From assembly GCA_964427175.1 (NCBI GenBank), contig CAYRTP010000029.1:1-18687 (forward strand): a DNA stretch of 18,687 bases, written 5' to 3'. Numbering within the stretch: the first letter of the stretch is position 1; each line of letters begins with the position of its first letter. This DNA is from CAMEON01 sp964427175 (GTDB lineage: Bacteria; Bacillota; Clostridia; Oscillospirales; CAG-272). The position numbers were made by a program, and so were the translations under genes. Positions 6,930 to 14,565 of the stretch are shown one piece after another. The notes under the pieces were generated by a model. It saw nothing but the letters and a program-made list of their open reading frames with translations. It did no database searches and was not told the origin of the DNA.

Positions 6930-9309
6930 GACCGCGCTTTACCTCGTACAGCCTAATCTTTCCCGAGAATCCGCCCGGGGCTGTCTCCCGTTCCCACAGG
7001 ACCATTCTCGCGTGGTAGGGCCCCACATCCCGAATGTCCTGGATATTGAAATATGCAGTGTGCGCACAGGCGTTGGCGATGGTGTTGGCCACCGTGATCC
7101 GTATCTCGTCCCCCGCGTGGGCCCCGCTGATGCGTGCCGTATAGGGCGGCATGGTCACCTCGGCGGTCTTCTCGCCGTTCACACAGATTTTGGCGAAATG
7201 GCGCACCTCGCCCAGGTCCAGGATCACGTCTTGCACAGGCAGTTCAGGCAGGATGAAGCGGTACTCCGCCTCGCCCGAGAAGGACTCGGGCCAATCGCCC
7301 ATAGGAATAGGACGCTCCCCCCGTGCGAAATAGCGATTCTCCGCGCCGACGGCGTGGTCCTCCAGGACGTACTCACGGCGGATACAAGCCTCCGTAGCGG
7401 TGAGCTCACAGAGCTTCTCTCCGCAGGTCTCACGGTGCTTGGCGGGAACAAGCCCGTCGGTGAGGTAGAGCATCATGCCCTCGCCCCGCAGAAGGGTCAG
7501 CGGGATCTCCAGTTCATGAGCCTCCGAACGGCTGTAGGCGGTGAAGTACACCTCGCCGCTCTCCAGGTCCACCGCGTAGGGGATCTTGTCGGAGGTGAGT
7601 TTTACCGTCTCGCTGACCGTCTCGTCGGACAGGTTGCAGATGAAGCACAGCTCGCCGCCGTCCTCCAAGAGAACTTTTCGGGCACGGAGGAAGGGATTGG
7701 AGCGGATCAGCGCGGGGACCATCTCCCGATTTAGGCCCTCCAACTTGGTCAGGACCTCCTCGCGCTCAAAGTAGGTTTCCTCGGGGATAAAAATATGGTC
7801 GTAGCGGACGTGCTTCCCCGTCAGACCGCCGTTCTCGCGGGTGGCCTCCAGAACGAAATCCTCGTCGATGAGGTCAAAGGAGCCCCCCTCGGCCTCCAGG
7901 CAGTCGCCCAGGCGGATATAGGCCTCCACGGCCGCCGCGCCCCGCGGTCCGCCCGCGTTGATGGTGCGGAGGGGGTAGTAGAGGGCGGTGGTCACGTCGG
8001 CCTTTCCTTTTTGCAGGAGGGTGCAGAGGCGGGCGGTGTAGGTATTGATCTGGGTCAGGCAGTCCATGCCCGGGTTTTGAGCGATGTAATTGGGGCGGTA
8101 TTGCAGGGGCATGACGGTATCGGTATCGTAGGACATGACCATGAAATTGAACAGGGTGATCCCTCGCACGGCCTGGAAGTTGACACCGTAGCGCATAGCC
8201 TCAGGGGTGATCTGCGCACCGCAGACCGCAAAGCTCTCGCTCATGGCCATATTGGTTCCCTGTTGGGCGGCGGCGGAGGAGGCGATGAGGGGATAGAAGG
8301 CGTAGCCCTCCCAGCAGGGGTATCCGTTATTCTTGGGGAAGTCGATCTGATTCCAGATCATGTCGATGCCGGGCACGTCAAAGGCCCTCATGGTGGCCAG
8401 AGTGTTGCCGTAGCGGCGGTCCACACAGCCGTCGGCAAAATTATCGCGGTCCAGGTGCCCTGTGGAGAGCATACCGCGGGCGTTGAGCCACTCTCGCATG
8501 GGAATGAAGTAGTTGTCCCGCACCAAATCTCCGCAGAGCATACGGTAGTCGATGACGGCGCGATACTGGTCGTCGGTCTCGATGGGGGTTCCTGTAATGA
8601 AGGGGAGGTAGGGGCAGAGATCGTAGCCGTATTTCTCCAAAAATAGCTTCTCAAGCCCCACGGTCCAGGTGCCCATGTAGGCCTCGTCGTCGAACATCAG
8701 GGTCAGGTCTCCCCCGATGGCATCCCCAAAGCGGGCGGCCAGCTTTTCGTGGGTCAGCTTCAGGAACAGATCGGTATTCTCGATGGAGGCGTTATCCGAG
8801 CGGCGGCCGCCCTCCTCAAAGCAGACGTATTCGGCGATCTCGGTTCCCGTCTCGACGGTGTCTCCGTTTTGAATACGTCGATCGGCGGCATAGGCCGCAA
8901 CCACGTTGGCGTCGGGATGATAAGCACCGCCCTCGGAGGTGATCCTGCGGACGAAAATATGCTTGGGCGCCAGGTCGGGGCGAAGCTCACGGATCTTTCC
9001 GCAAACCATGCCCGAGGGGAATCCGCCCTCGTTGTAGAGCCACATATCAATGCCCAGCCCCTTGGCGTATTCGTAGGCGAAATGCAAGAGATCCAGGTAC
9101 TCCTCCGAAAGGTAGTCGGGGGAGAGATGGGTACGGCGGTGCATCATATATTCGTTTTCGGGCTCGGCGATGACGTAGAAGCAGGGGATTCCCGCAGTCT
9201 TCATATCATCCAGGCGGGCGGCGATGCCTTCCCTTGTAACGGTGGTGTTCCACAGCCAGGTGTAGGCGGGGAGAGCGGTTTTGGATAGGGTTTTGAAGTC
9301 CGTAGTCAT
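6922..9309 (-). CDS. GH106-like glycoside hydrolase (putative alpha-L-rhamnosidase family), cytosolic
   Basis: 795 aa without a signal peptide. The N-terminus has the TREGI...MKTAGI segment characteristic of the TIM-barrel start of GH106-like enzymes. Further barrel features are MWLYNEGGFPSG (about 85-100), LMFDDEAYMGTW with acidic residues suited to catalysis, TGHLDRDN, and DMIWNQI. The last ~110 residues form a GH2/GH106-type sugar-binding beta sandwich, with LDLGEVRHFAKICVNGEK and later ITVANTIANAC. The family removes alpha-L-rhamnose from glycans, but these distant clostridial members are rarely characterised, so specificity is uncertain. Start choice: AAAGGA (9323-9318) is 8 nt from the ATG at 9309 but only 2 nt from the ATG at 9315, so 9309 is preferred; a longer frame up to 9405 would read back into deoB. 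The gene starts 13 nt after deoB and overlaps recQ by 8 nt. Confidence 0.82.
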   Translation of the reverse strand: MTTDFKTLSKTALPAYTWLWNTTVTREGIAARLDDMKTAGIPCFYVIAEPENEYMMHRRTHLSPDYLSEEYLDLLHFAYEYAKGLGIDMWLYNEGGFPSGMVCGKIRELRPDLAPKHIFVRRITSEGGAYHPDANVVAAYAADRRIQNGDTVETGTEIAEYVCFEEGGRRSDNASIENTDLFLKLTHEKLAARFGDAIGGDLTLMFDDEAYMGTWTVGLEKLFLEKYGYDLCPYLPFITGTPIETDDQYRAVIDYRMLCGDLVRDNYFIPMREWLNARGMLSTGHLDRDNFADGCVDRRYGNTLATMRAFDVPGIDMIWNQIDFPKNNGYPCWEGYAFYPLIASSAAAQQGTNMAMSESFAVCGAQITPEAMRYGVNFQAVRGITLFNFMVMSYDTDTVMPLQYRPNYIAQNPGMDCLTQINTYTARLCTLLQKGKADVTTALYYPLRTINAGGPRGAAAVEAYIRLGDCLEAEGGSFDLIDEDFVLEATRENGGLTGKHVRYDHIFIPEETYFEREEVLTKLEGLNREMVPALIRSNPFLRARKVLLEDGGELCFICNLSDETVSETVKLTSDKIPYAVDLESGEVYFTAYSRSEAHELEIPLTLLRGEGMMLYLTDGLVPAKHRETCGEKLCELTATEACIRREYVLEDHAVGAENRYFARGERPIPMGDWPESFSGEAEYRFILPELPVQDVILDLGEVRHFAKICVNGEKTAEVTMPPYTARISGAHAGDEIRITVANTIANACAHTAYFNIQDIRDVGPYHARMVLWERETAPGGFSGKIRLYEVKRGHE

Positions 9310-9317
9310 AGTCATTT

Positions 9318-9323
9318 TCCTTT
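9318..9323 (-). promoter_or_regulatory. Ribosome binding site that decides the glycosidase start
   Basis: AAAGGA on the minus strand overlaps the deoB stop codon by one base. Two in-frame ATGs follow, at 9315 (2-nt spacing) and 9309 (8-nt spacing). Only the second has normal spacing. Confidence 0.6.
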
Positions 9324-10501
9324 CACAGGCGGAGCAGGCTCTCACCCGCCAGTCCCTCGGCATGCAGGCCCAGGAAATCCAGGACGGTAGCCGAAATATC
9401 GGCAAAGGTAGGACGGGTGCCCAGGTTTTGGTGTCTCACACCCGCTCCGCAGATCAGGAGGGGGGTGTACTCGCGTGAGTGGTCGGTGGAGGGGGTAGAG
9501 GGATCACAGCCGTGATCGGCGGTGATGATGAGGAGATCGTCCTCCCCCAGGGTGGGGAGAAGCTCCCCCAACCAGCGGTCAAACTCGGTGAGGGCGGCGG
9601 CGTAGCCATCGGGGTTGTTGCGGTGGCCGTAGGCCATATCGAAGTCCACCAGGTTGGTAAAGCAGATGCCGTTGAAATCCCGCTTGGCGATTTCGGAAGT
9701 GGCGGCCATACCCTCGGCGTTGTTTGCGGTACGGATGGTCTCGGTGATGCCCTGCCCCACGAAAATATCGGTGATCTTCCCCACGGCGATGGAGTCCATG
9801 CCCGCCTGCTTGATGGCATCCAGCATGGTGGGGGCGGGCGGGGTGATGGAATAATCGTGACGGCGTGGGGTGCGCTTGAAGGGATGCGTCCCCTCAAAGG
9901 GGCGGGCAATGACACGGCCCACCGCGTGCTTGCCGTCCCACTCATGGGTCAGCATCTCACGGGCGGTCTCGCAGATCTCATACAGCTTTTCCACGGGGAC
10001 CAGATCCTCGTGGGCGGCGATCTGAAAGACGCTGTCGGCGGAGGTGTAGACAATGAGCTTCCCCGTGGCCAGGTGTTCCTCGCCGTAATCGCGGATAACG
10101 TCGGTCCCCGAGTAGGTGCGGTTGCAGAGGACACCGTAGCCTGTGCGGCGGGTAAACTCGTCCAGGACCTCCTGCGGGAAGCCCTCGGGGTAGGTGGGCA
10201 GAGGGCGGTCGGAGATGAGCCCCGCGATCTCCCAGTGGCCGATGGTGGTGTCCTTGCCGTTGGAAGCCTCGGTCATGCGGGCGATGGTGGCTTCGGGAGG
10301 CGGCAGGACAGCGGTCTCGGCGGGGTCCGACACGCCGTCGATGTGGAACAGGCCCAGTCGGGTCAGAGTGGGACAGTCAAAGGCGGGGTTGTCGCAGACG
10401 GCTCCGAGGGTATTGCTTCCCTCGTCTCCCCACTTGCAGGAGTCGGGCATCTCGCCAATGCCGAAGCTGTCCAGGACTATGAGAAACAGGCGTTTGTTCA
10501 T
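9323..10501 (-). CDS. deoB: Phosphopentomutase
   Basis: 392-aa DeoB-type phosphopentomutase of the alkaline-phosphatase superfamily. It interconverts (deoxy)ribose 1-phosphate and 5-phosphate in nucleoside salvage and catabolism, in the cytosol. Visible signatures: N-terminal LIVLDSFGIGEMPD with metal ligand Asp11, the phospho-acceptor loop GKDTTIGHWEIAG, the central DFDMAYGHRNN, and the C-terminal TADHGCDPSTPSTDHSRE carrying the second metal-site Asp/His residues. Length fits the family. AAAGGAG lies 7 nt before the ATG. It starts 27 nt after the second lipoprotein and ends 13 nt before the glycosidase. No nucleoside phosphorylase, deoC or cdd gene is adjacent, so its usual partners lie elsewhere. 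Confidence 0.97.
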   Translation of the reverse strand: MNKRLFLIVLDSFGIGEMPDSCKWGDEGSNTLGAVCDNPAFDCPTLTRLGLFHIDGVSDPAETAVLPPPEATIARMTEASNGKDTTIGHWEIAGLISDRPLPTYPEGFPQEVLDEFTRRTGYGVLCNRTYSGTDVIRDYGEEHLATGKLIVYTSADSVFQIAAHEDLVPVEKLYEICETAREMLTHEWDGKHAVGRVIARPFEGTHPFKRTPRRHDYSITPPAPTMLDAIKQAGMDSIAVGKITDIFVGQGITETIRTANNAEGMAATSEIAKRDFNGICFTNLVDFDMAYGHRNNPDGYAAALTEFDRWLGELLPTLGEDDLLIITADHGCDPSTPSTDHSREYTPLLICGAGVRHQNLGTRPTFADISATVLDFLGLHAEGLAGESLLRL

Positions 10502-10528
10502 GGTTGGCTCCTTTCCGATCGGGGCGTA

Positions 10529-11980
10529 TCAGATGTTTTCACTGTCAGCCTTGAATTCCCCGAAGGTCACGGTCATGTACACGGTGATCTCCAAACGGGT
10601 ACCGTCCACCTCCAGGGTGGTGTATACGCTGTAGATGTAGGATTTCAGCTCGCCGTCCACCACGGTTGCGTCGATGTGGCCGCGGAACTCGTCGATGGTA
10701 GATCCGTAGACACTCTGATACTGCTCGTTCATCTTGCTTTTTACGGCGTTCCCCAGGGTGAAGTGGTAGGTTCCCTTTTCGGCATCGGTCTGCTTGGCGT
10801 TCACGATATCCGCGGCGCGGATGGATTCGCTGTTGACCATCTGCTGAATGATGGCCTGGGCTTCGAAATCGCTCATGGCGGTTGCCTGGCTCTGCAGTTG
10901 ATTCTCGGTGCCCTCCTCGTAGACCGAGGTGGTCATGCGGCCGTTCCGATAGATCATGCGGTAATCGTAGCCGAACTGGTTATACTTCATGTCCAGCTCC
11001 ACGCCATCGACCGTACGGTAGGCGAGGCTTTGGGTGGTCACGGTCTTTTCGGTCTGATCGTCGTAGCGGCTGGTGGCATCGGTGGTGATATCCACCGAGC
11101 CCGCGTCGGCGGTCTCACGGTCCTGCAGGGCGGTCATGAACCGCTCCACGTAGCGTACGTCCTCCACCTCGGTGAAATCCGAGAGGTCGTAGGGGTGGGC
11201 CAGGATGGTGTTGTTCCAGCCCGTATAGGTGTTCTTGACGGTGACCGTGGGCACACGGCTCTCGGCCTCGGGGTTTTCCTCGAACAGGAAGTCGATCAGG
11301 AATTCGGTGGGGTAGAGGTCCGCATCGGCGGAGCAGGTCAGGCGGACTCCCTTGAGGCTATGGTCCGCGGTGATGGCGTACTCGATGCCCTCCAGCATCT
11401 TATAGAAGGGCTTCATGCCCTCCTCGGTAAAGTCCTCGTAGGTGGCGGTCCAGGTCTTATCCTCATTCTGCACGCAGGTCATGGTCTCGCAGTAACCCTC
11501 ACCCACCTGCATTTGGGGGTTATCGGCGTTCTGCTCGGCCATGAAGCTGTTGTACTCGTCGGGGGTAATGGAGGACTTCATCTTGGTGAAGCCCCCGTCG
11601 GTCTTGTAGTAGAGGAACATGGTCCCGTCGGCATAGCCGCGGTCCTCCTGCATAATGGTCACCATATTGTCGGTGCGGACCGTGGTCTCGAACTGCTCCA
11701 GGTAGGTGAAGTCATCCTTCTCACCGATGAAGGTGATGGTTCCCTCGGTGACCTGCTCGTAGGTCATCCCGTTGATGTCCATGATGAGGGTCATGGTCTG
11801 ATTCAGGGAGTTGGAGGAGGCCCGATCGGCACGGTTTCCGATCATAGTATAAAATGCGGCGGCGCGGCGGCTCTCGTCCATGGCCTTCAACCGCATGGCG
11901 GGGGAGCAGGAGGCGAGGGTCAGCGGGAGGGCGGTGACAAGCAGGGTAATGGCCAGGATACAGGTAATGATTCTTTTCAT
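10529..11980 (-). CDS. Lipoprotein of unknown function, paralog of its upstream neighbour
   Basis: 483 aa. A short basic N-terminus, hydrophobic helix and lipobox LASC place the acylated cysteine at residue 25, so the mature protein is predicted to be anchored to the outer face of the membrane. I recognise no enzymatic motif. The protein aligns from end to end with the upstream gene product: an early AAFYTMI matches AFYDVV, and DKTWTATYEDF matches DGTWEARFSG. It appears to consist of two similar beta-rich halves; KTWTATY...YKML...ITADHSLKG in the first half resembles GTYHFTLGN...YQSVYG...IDATV in the second. Folds of this size recall LolA/LppX-like lipoprotein sandwiches, but that is only an impression. 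AAGGAG precedes the ATG by 8 nt. Only 20 nt separate it from the upstream gene and 27 nt from deoB, so all are probably co-transcribed. Confidence 0.85.
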   Translation of the reverse strand: MKRIITCILAITLLVTALPLTLASCSPAMRLKAMDESRRAAAFYTMIGNRADRASSNSLNQTMTLIMDINGMTYEQVTEGTITFIGEKDDFTYLEQFETTVRTDNMVTIMQEDRGYADGTMFLYYKTDGGFTKMKSSITPDEYNSFMAEQNADNPQMQVGEGYCETMTCVQNEDKTWTATYEDFTEEGMKPFYKMLEGIEYAITADHSLKGVRLTCSADADLYPTEFLIDFLFEENPEAESRVPTVTVKNTYTGWNNTILAHPYDLSDFTEVEDVRYVERFMTALQDRETADAGSVDITTDATSRYDDQTEKTVTTQSLAYRTVDGVELDMKYNQFGYDYRMIYRNGRMTTSVYEEGTENQLQSQATAMSDFEAQAIIQQMVNSESIRAADIVNAKQTDAEKGTYHFTLGNAVKSKMNEQYQSVYGSTIDEFRGHIDATVVDGELKSYIYSVYTTLEVDGTRLEITVYMTVTFGEFKADSENI

Positions 11981-12000
11981 GGTGAGTTCTCCTTTTGGGG

Positions 12001-13494
12001 TTATTTGGTGGCAGTGAAGTTACAGGTGATCGTGGTTTCAAAGCGGCGCTCGGGGCTGTCTGCCGTATAGCCGTCGAGGAAGGAATAGTAGGCGTACTCG
12101 TCCAGGACGATATCCCGCAGGGTCACGTCCACGTAGACCTCAAAGGCGGTCAGCTTGCCGCCCTCGGATTCATAGAGCTCCGCGTAATTCCGTTCCAGGC
12201 CGCCGCCCAGGTGGAGGCGGTATTTCCCTTCCTCGGCACTCAACTCCTCGATGCGGACGACGTACTCGGCATACAGGTCGGGCAGTTCAAGCTCCGGGGC
12301 CAGGGTGGCGTAAACTTCTGCCTGGGTCATGGGCTCCTCGCCCGAGGTGACCTGTCCCGTTTTGGGATCGGTCTCGGTCCAGCTCAGGGTACCATCCCGA
12401 TAGGCATAATCAAAGCTGAAGCTCCCGCTTTGATTCCCCGCGTCATAGTTACCCTTGTTTTCGTAGACCAGGCTCCCGCTCTTGGAATCCAGGAGGAAGG
12501 TCTGATCGCAGACCACCCGATTCGTGACACCGCCCACGGTGTTCTCTTGGGTCAACTGATAGGCGTAATACCCGTTGGCGGCGGTCTGGCGGGCGTTCAG
12601 ACCGTGGAAGAGCTTATCCACCACCGACAGGTCTCCGATGTCGCCGTACTCCGACAGATCCAGCCCCATGGCGGGGATGGCTTCGCCGTAGGTGAATTCC
12701 AGGGTGTGATAAACGGCGGGCAGGGTGGAGAGGATGGAGCCGTCCTCGCCGTATTCGGCGTAGGTCAGGCCGAGGAAGATGGTATCAATCGCAAAATCAG
12801 CGTCGGAGATGACGGTCACCTCGGCATCGGCCAGGTATATCACGTGGCCGATGGAGGATAGCTCCACTCCGTACACGTAATGCAGCGCCTGCAGGGCATC
12901 CTCCCCAATCCCCGAGAAGCGGGCCTCCCAGGTTCCGTCCGCCAGCTGACGGCAGGTGGCGTTGGCGCAATCCCAGTAGCCCAGGCTCGGAAGCACGTCA
13001 TCGGCGGGTAGATTGTACAGGCTTCGGTATGCTTCCATGGTGTACGGGGTCTTACCTGCGATGGTCTGACCGTCCCGCGTATGGGAGCGGAACAGGTAGC
13101 CGTCGGTGTAGCCCACCGTATAGGTGGAGCTCACCGTCTCGCCTTCGGTCAGATTGCCGTTGCCCTGCTCGCTGCGCAGGGTATGCTCGGATAGGTAGGA
13201 CATATTGTCCAGGTCCTGCCCGATGCAAATCGTGCGGGAGGAGTTGGAGATCCGATGGGACAAGCCGTCCAGGGTGAACGCATACTCCATGGAGGAGGTG
13301 ACGGCGAAATCCTCGGTCTCCCGCAAATGCTGGGACACCACGTCGTAAAAGGCAAAGGCGCGGTCCCGCTCCCACATATCCAGGAGCTTTTCGGTGGTGG
13401 TCTTTTCTCCGCAGGCGGACAGCGTCAAGCAGGCCGAAAGCAACAGTGACACCGCCAATAGGGTGCTGAGCCATTTTTGTTTTTTATGTTTCAC
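12001..13494 (-). CDS. Lipoprotein of unknown function (GTG start), first gene of the leftward operon
   Basis: 497 aa. The start is GTG at 13494, with AGGAG 6 nt upstream; no better ATG exists. The signal peptide has a basic head, a hydrophobic core and two cysteines; LSAC with Cys28, followed by Gly, is the preferred lipobox, while Cys22 is an alternative. The mature protein is beta-rich and has no recognised catalytic motif. It is homologous over its length to the next gene product. It also looks internally duplicated: the region about 45-285 and the region about 290-497 share the order 'long beta strands, DG-aromatic turn, GTW/GKY strand, polar helix, paired strands'. It is probably a cell-surface binding or envelope-stress lipoprotein, but no function should be assigned. 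It opens the gene train running on to deoB and recQ. Confidence 0.85.
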   Translation of the reverse strand: MKHKKQKWLSTLLAVSLLLSACLTLSACGEKTTTEKLLDMWERDRAFAFYDVVSQHLRETEDFAVTSSMEYAFTLDGLSHRISNSSRTICIGQDLDNMSYLSEHTLRSEQGNGNLTEGETVSSTYTVGYTDGYLFRSHTRDGQTIAGKTPYTMEAYRSLYNLPADDVLPSLGYWDCANATCRQLADGTWEARFSGIGEDALQALHYVYGVELSSIGHVIYLADAEVTVISDADFAIDTIFLGLTYAEYGEDGSILSTLPAVYHTLEFTYGEAIPAMGLDLSEYGDIGDLSVVDKLFHGLNARQTAANGYYAYQLTQENTVGGVTNRVVCDQTFLLDSKSGSLVYENKGNYDAGNQSGSFSFDYAYRDGTLSWTETDPKTGQVTSGEEPMTQAEVYATLAPELELPDLYAEYVVRIEELSAEEGKYRLHLGGGLERNYAELYESEGGKLTAFEVYVDVTLRDIVLDEYAYYSFLDGYTADSPERRFETTITCNFTATK

Positions 13495-13535
13495 AGCAGT
13501 CTCCTTTACATTTCAGGTTTATCTCAATCTGTGTT

Positions 13536-13554
13536 TGGGAAATAGGCTTTCCCA
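13536..13554. repeat. Inverted repeat in the leader of the lipoprotein operon
   Basis: TGGGAAA and TTTCCCA pair perfectly over 7 bp around a 5-nt loop (TAGGC). It lies between the predicted leftward promoter and the GTG start of the first lipoprotein. No T-tract follows on either strand, so it is not a terminator. It may be a small operator or leader hairpin. Confidence 0.4.
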
Positions 13555-13572
13555 GGATAATTTTACACAAAT

Positions 13573-13602
13573 ATTATGAACTGCCCATGACCTGCCTGTG
13601 AA
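13573..13602 (-). promoter_or_regulatory. Probable promoter of the lipoprotein-deoB-recQ gene train
   Basis: On the minus strand TTCACA (13602-13597), an 18-nt spacer and CATAAT (13578-13573) match the sigma-A consensus at 10 of 12 positions. The predicted start is about 70 nt before the GTG codon. It is weaker than the divergent promoter at 13656, and TAAAAT slightly downstream is an alternative -10 without a good -35. Confidence 0.5.
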
Positions 13603-13655
13603 TATATGCATGGGAGTCTCCGAAAGAAAAATCCGCCCCAATTCGCCCGAAGCGG

Positions 13656-13684
13656 TTGACAAAATTCCCCAACAAGAGTATAAT
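13656..13684 (+). promoter_or_regulatory. Perfect-consensus sigma-A promoter of the MBL-hydrolase operon
   Basis: TTGACA (13656-13661), a spacer of exactly 17 nt and TATAAT (13679-13684) match the consensus at all 12 positions. The start site is expected near 13691, only about 25 nt before the ATG, leaving little room for a leader. No inverted repeat overlaps it, so high constitutive expression is the simplest reading. Confidence 0.9.
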
Positions 13685-13715
13685 GAAGGGGATATCAACA
13701 GCAAAGGAGATCCTT

Positions 13716-14543
13716 ATGGCAAAGCTGCATTTTCTCAAGTCGTTCACCGACACCATCAATACCTCCTTCATCCTGGAGAGCGGAAATTCCCTCGCGGTAG
13801 TGGACGGAGGGTACGTAACCGAAACGCCTTACGTATACGAATATCTCAAAGCCCTGGGCGGACACGTGGATACCTGGTTCATCACCCATTTCCATGACGA
13901 TCATTTCGGCTGTCTGTTCACCCTTTTGAACGAGCATCCCGACATTCGGGTGGATAAGCTCTGCTACACCTTCCCTTCCGACGAATTCATCGTAGGGCAT
14001 GAGACCAAACAGACGGTTCTGAACTCCCAAACCTGGATCGACATCATCCGCGACACGGTGGCCCACCACGGCATTCCCGTGGTAGAGCCCCACACGGGGG
14101 ATGTTTTTAAGTTCGACGGCGGGAAGGCCGTGGTCCGTGTGATCCGCACCTTTGATCCCGCGTCCGACAGCATCAACGATACCTCCACGGTCTTCCGTAT
14201 GGAGGCTGATGGCAAGAGTATCCTGATCCTCGGTGACCTGGGGGCACAGGGCAGCCGTCACCTGCTGGCTTCGGTGGAGCCCGAGCTTCTGCGGTGCGAC
14301 TACGTGCAAATGTCCCACCACGGTCAGAACGGTGCCACCCGTGAGGTCTACGAGGCCGCCCGTCCCGACTACTGCCTGTGGGCCACCCCCACCTGGCTGT
14401 GGGACAACCGAGGCCCCGGGGGCTATGACACGGGCATCTACCAAACGGTGGTCACCCGCGGCTGGATCAGTGCCATGCACTGCGTCAAGCGGCATTACCT
14501 CATGCAGGAAGGCACCCACGTCATTGATCTGAGCGAGAATTGA
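13716..14543 (+). CDS. MBL-fold metallohydrolase, copy 1
   Basis: 275-aa metallo-beta-lactamase-fold protein, with the ComEC-type hydrolase branch the nearest recognisable relatives. The metal motif HFHDDH is at 58-63, GDL with Asp174 at 173-175, and SHHGQNG around 200-206 holds the later histidines. It has no signal peptide or membrane segment, so it is probably cytosolic. The substrate is unknown; relatives include phosphodiesterases, RNases and lactonases. The start at 13716 is supported by AAAGGAG 7 nt upstream and by exact N-terminal alignment with copy 2 (MAKLHFLKS). A longer TTG-started frame would begin inside the -35 box and is rejected. The two copies agree at both ends and differ most in the middle, and the codons for residues 210-257 are identical in DNA to copy 2. 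The next gene follows after 22 nt. Confidence 0.9.
   Translation: MAKLHFLKSFTDTINTSFILESGNSLAVVDGGYVTETPYVYEYLKALGGHVDTWFITHFHDDHFGCLFTLLNEHPDIRVDKLCYTFPSDEFIVGHETKQTVLNSQTWIDIIRDTVAHHGIPVVEPHTGDVFKFDGGKAVVRVIRTFDPASDSINDTSTVFRMEADGKSILILGDLGAQGSRHLLASVEPELLRCDYVQMSHHGQNGATREVYEAARPDYCLWATPTWLWDNRGPGGYDTGIYQTVVTRGWISAMHCVKRHYLMQEGTHVIDLSEN
14343..14488 (+). repeat. 146-bp perfect direct repeat, unit 1 (in MBL copy 1)
   Basis: Base-for-base identical to 15184-15329, offset 841 bp. It encodes residues 210-257. Just outside, at 14489-14502, the protein stays identical while four of the next five codons differ synonymously, which marks a sharp end to the identity. Confidence 0.95.
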
Positions 14544-14565
14544 TTTTCAAAAAAGGAGACAAATC

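Noticed and set aside
9310..9405. N-terminal extension of the glycosidase into deoB
   Set aside because: It would overlap conserved deoB C-terminal sequence, adds a non-conserved cysteine-rich tail, and the only good ribosome site points to 9309.
9479..12070. Long open frame (863 codons) on the plus strand opposite deoB and the second lipoprotein
   Set aside because: It is the mirror of well-supported minus-strand genes in GC-rich DNA, is rich in Gly/Val/His without any family pattern, and has no plausible ribosome site.
13656..13715. N-terminal extension of MBL copy 1 from a TTG
   Set aside because: The TTG is part of the -35 hexamer, so it would precede the transcription start; copy 2 begins at the same MAKLHFL position as the ATG at 13716.
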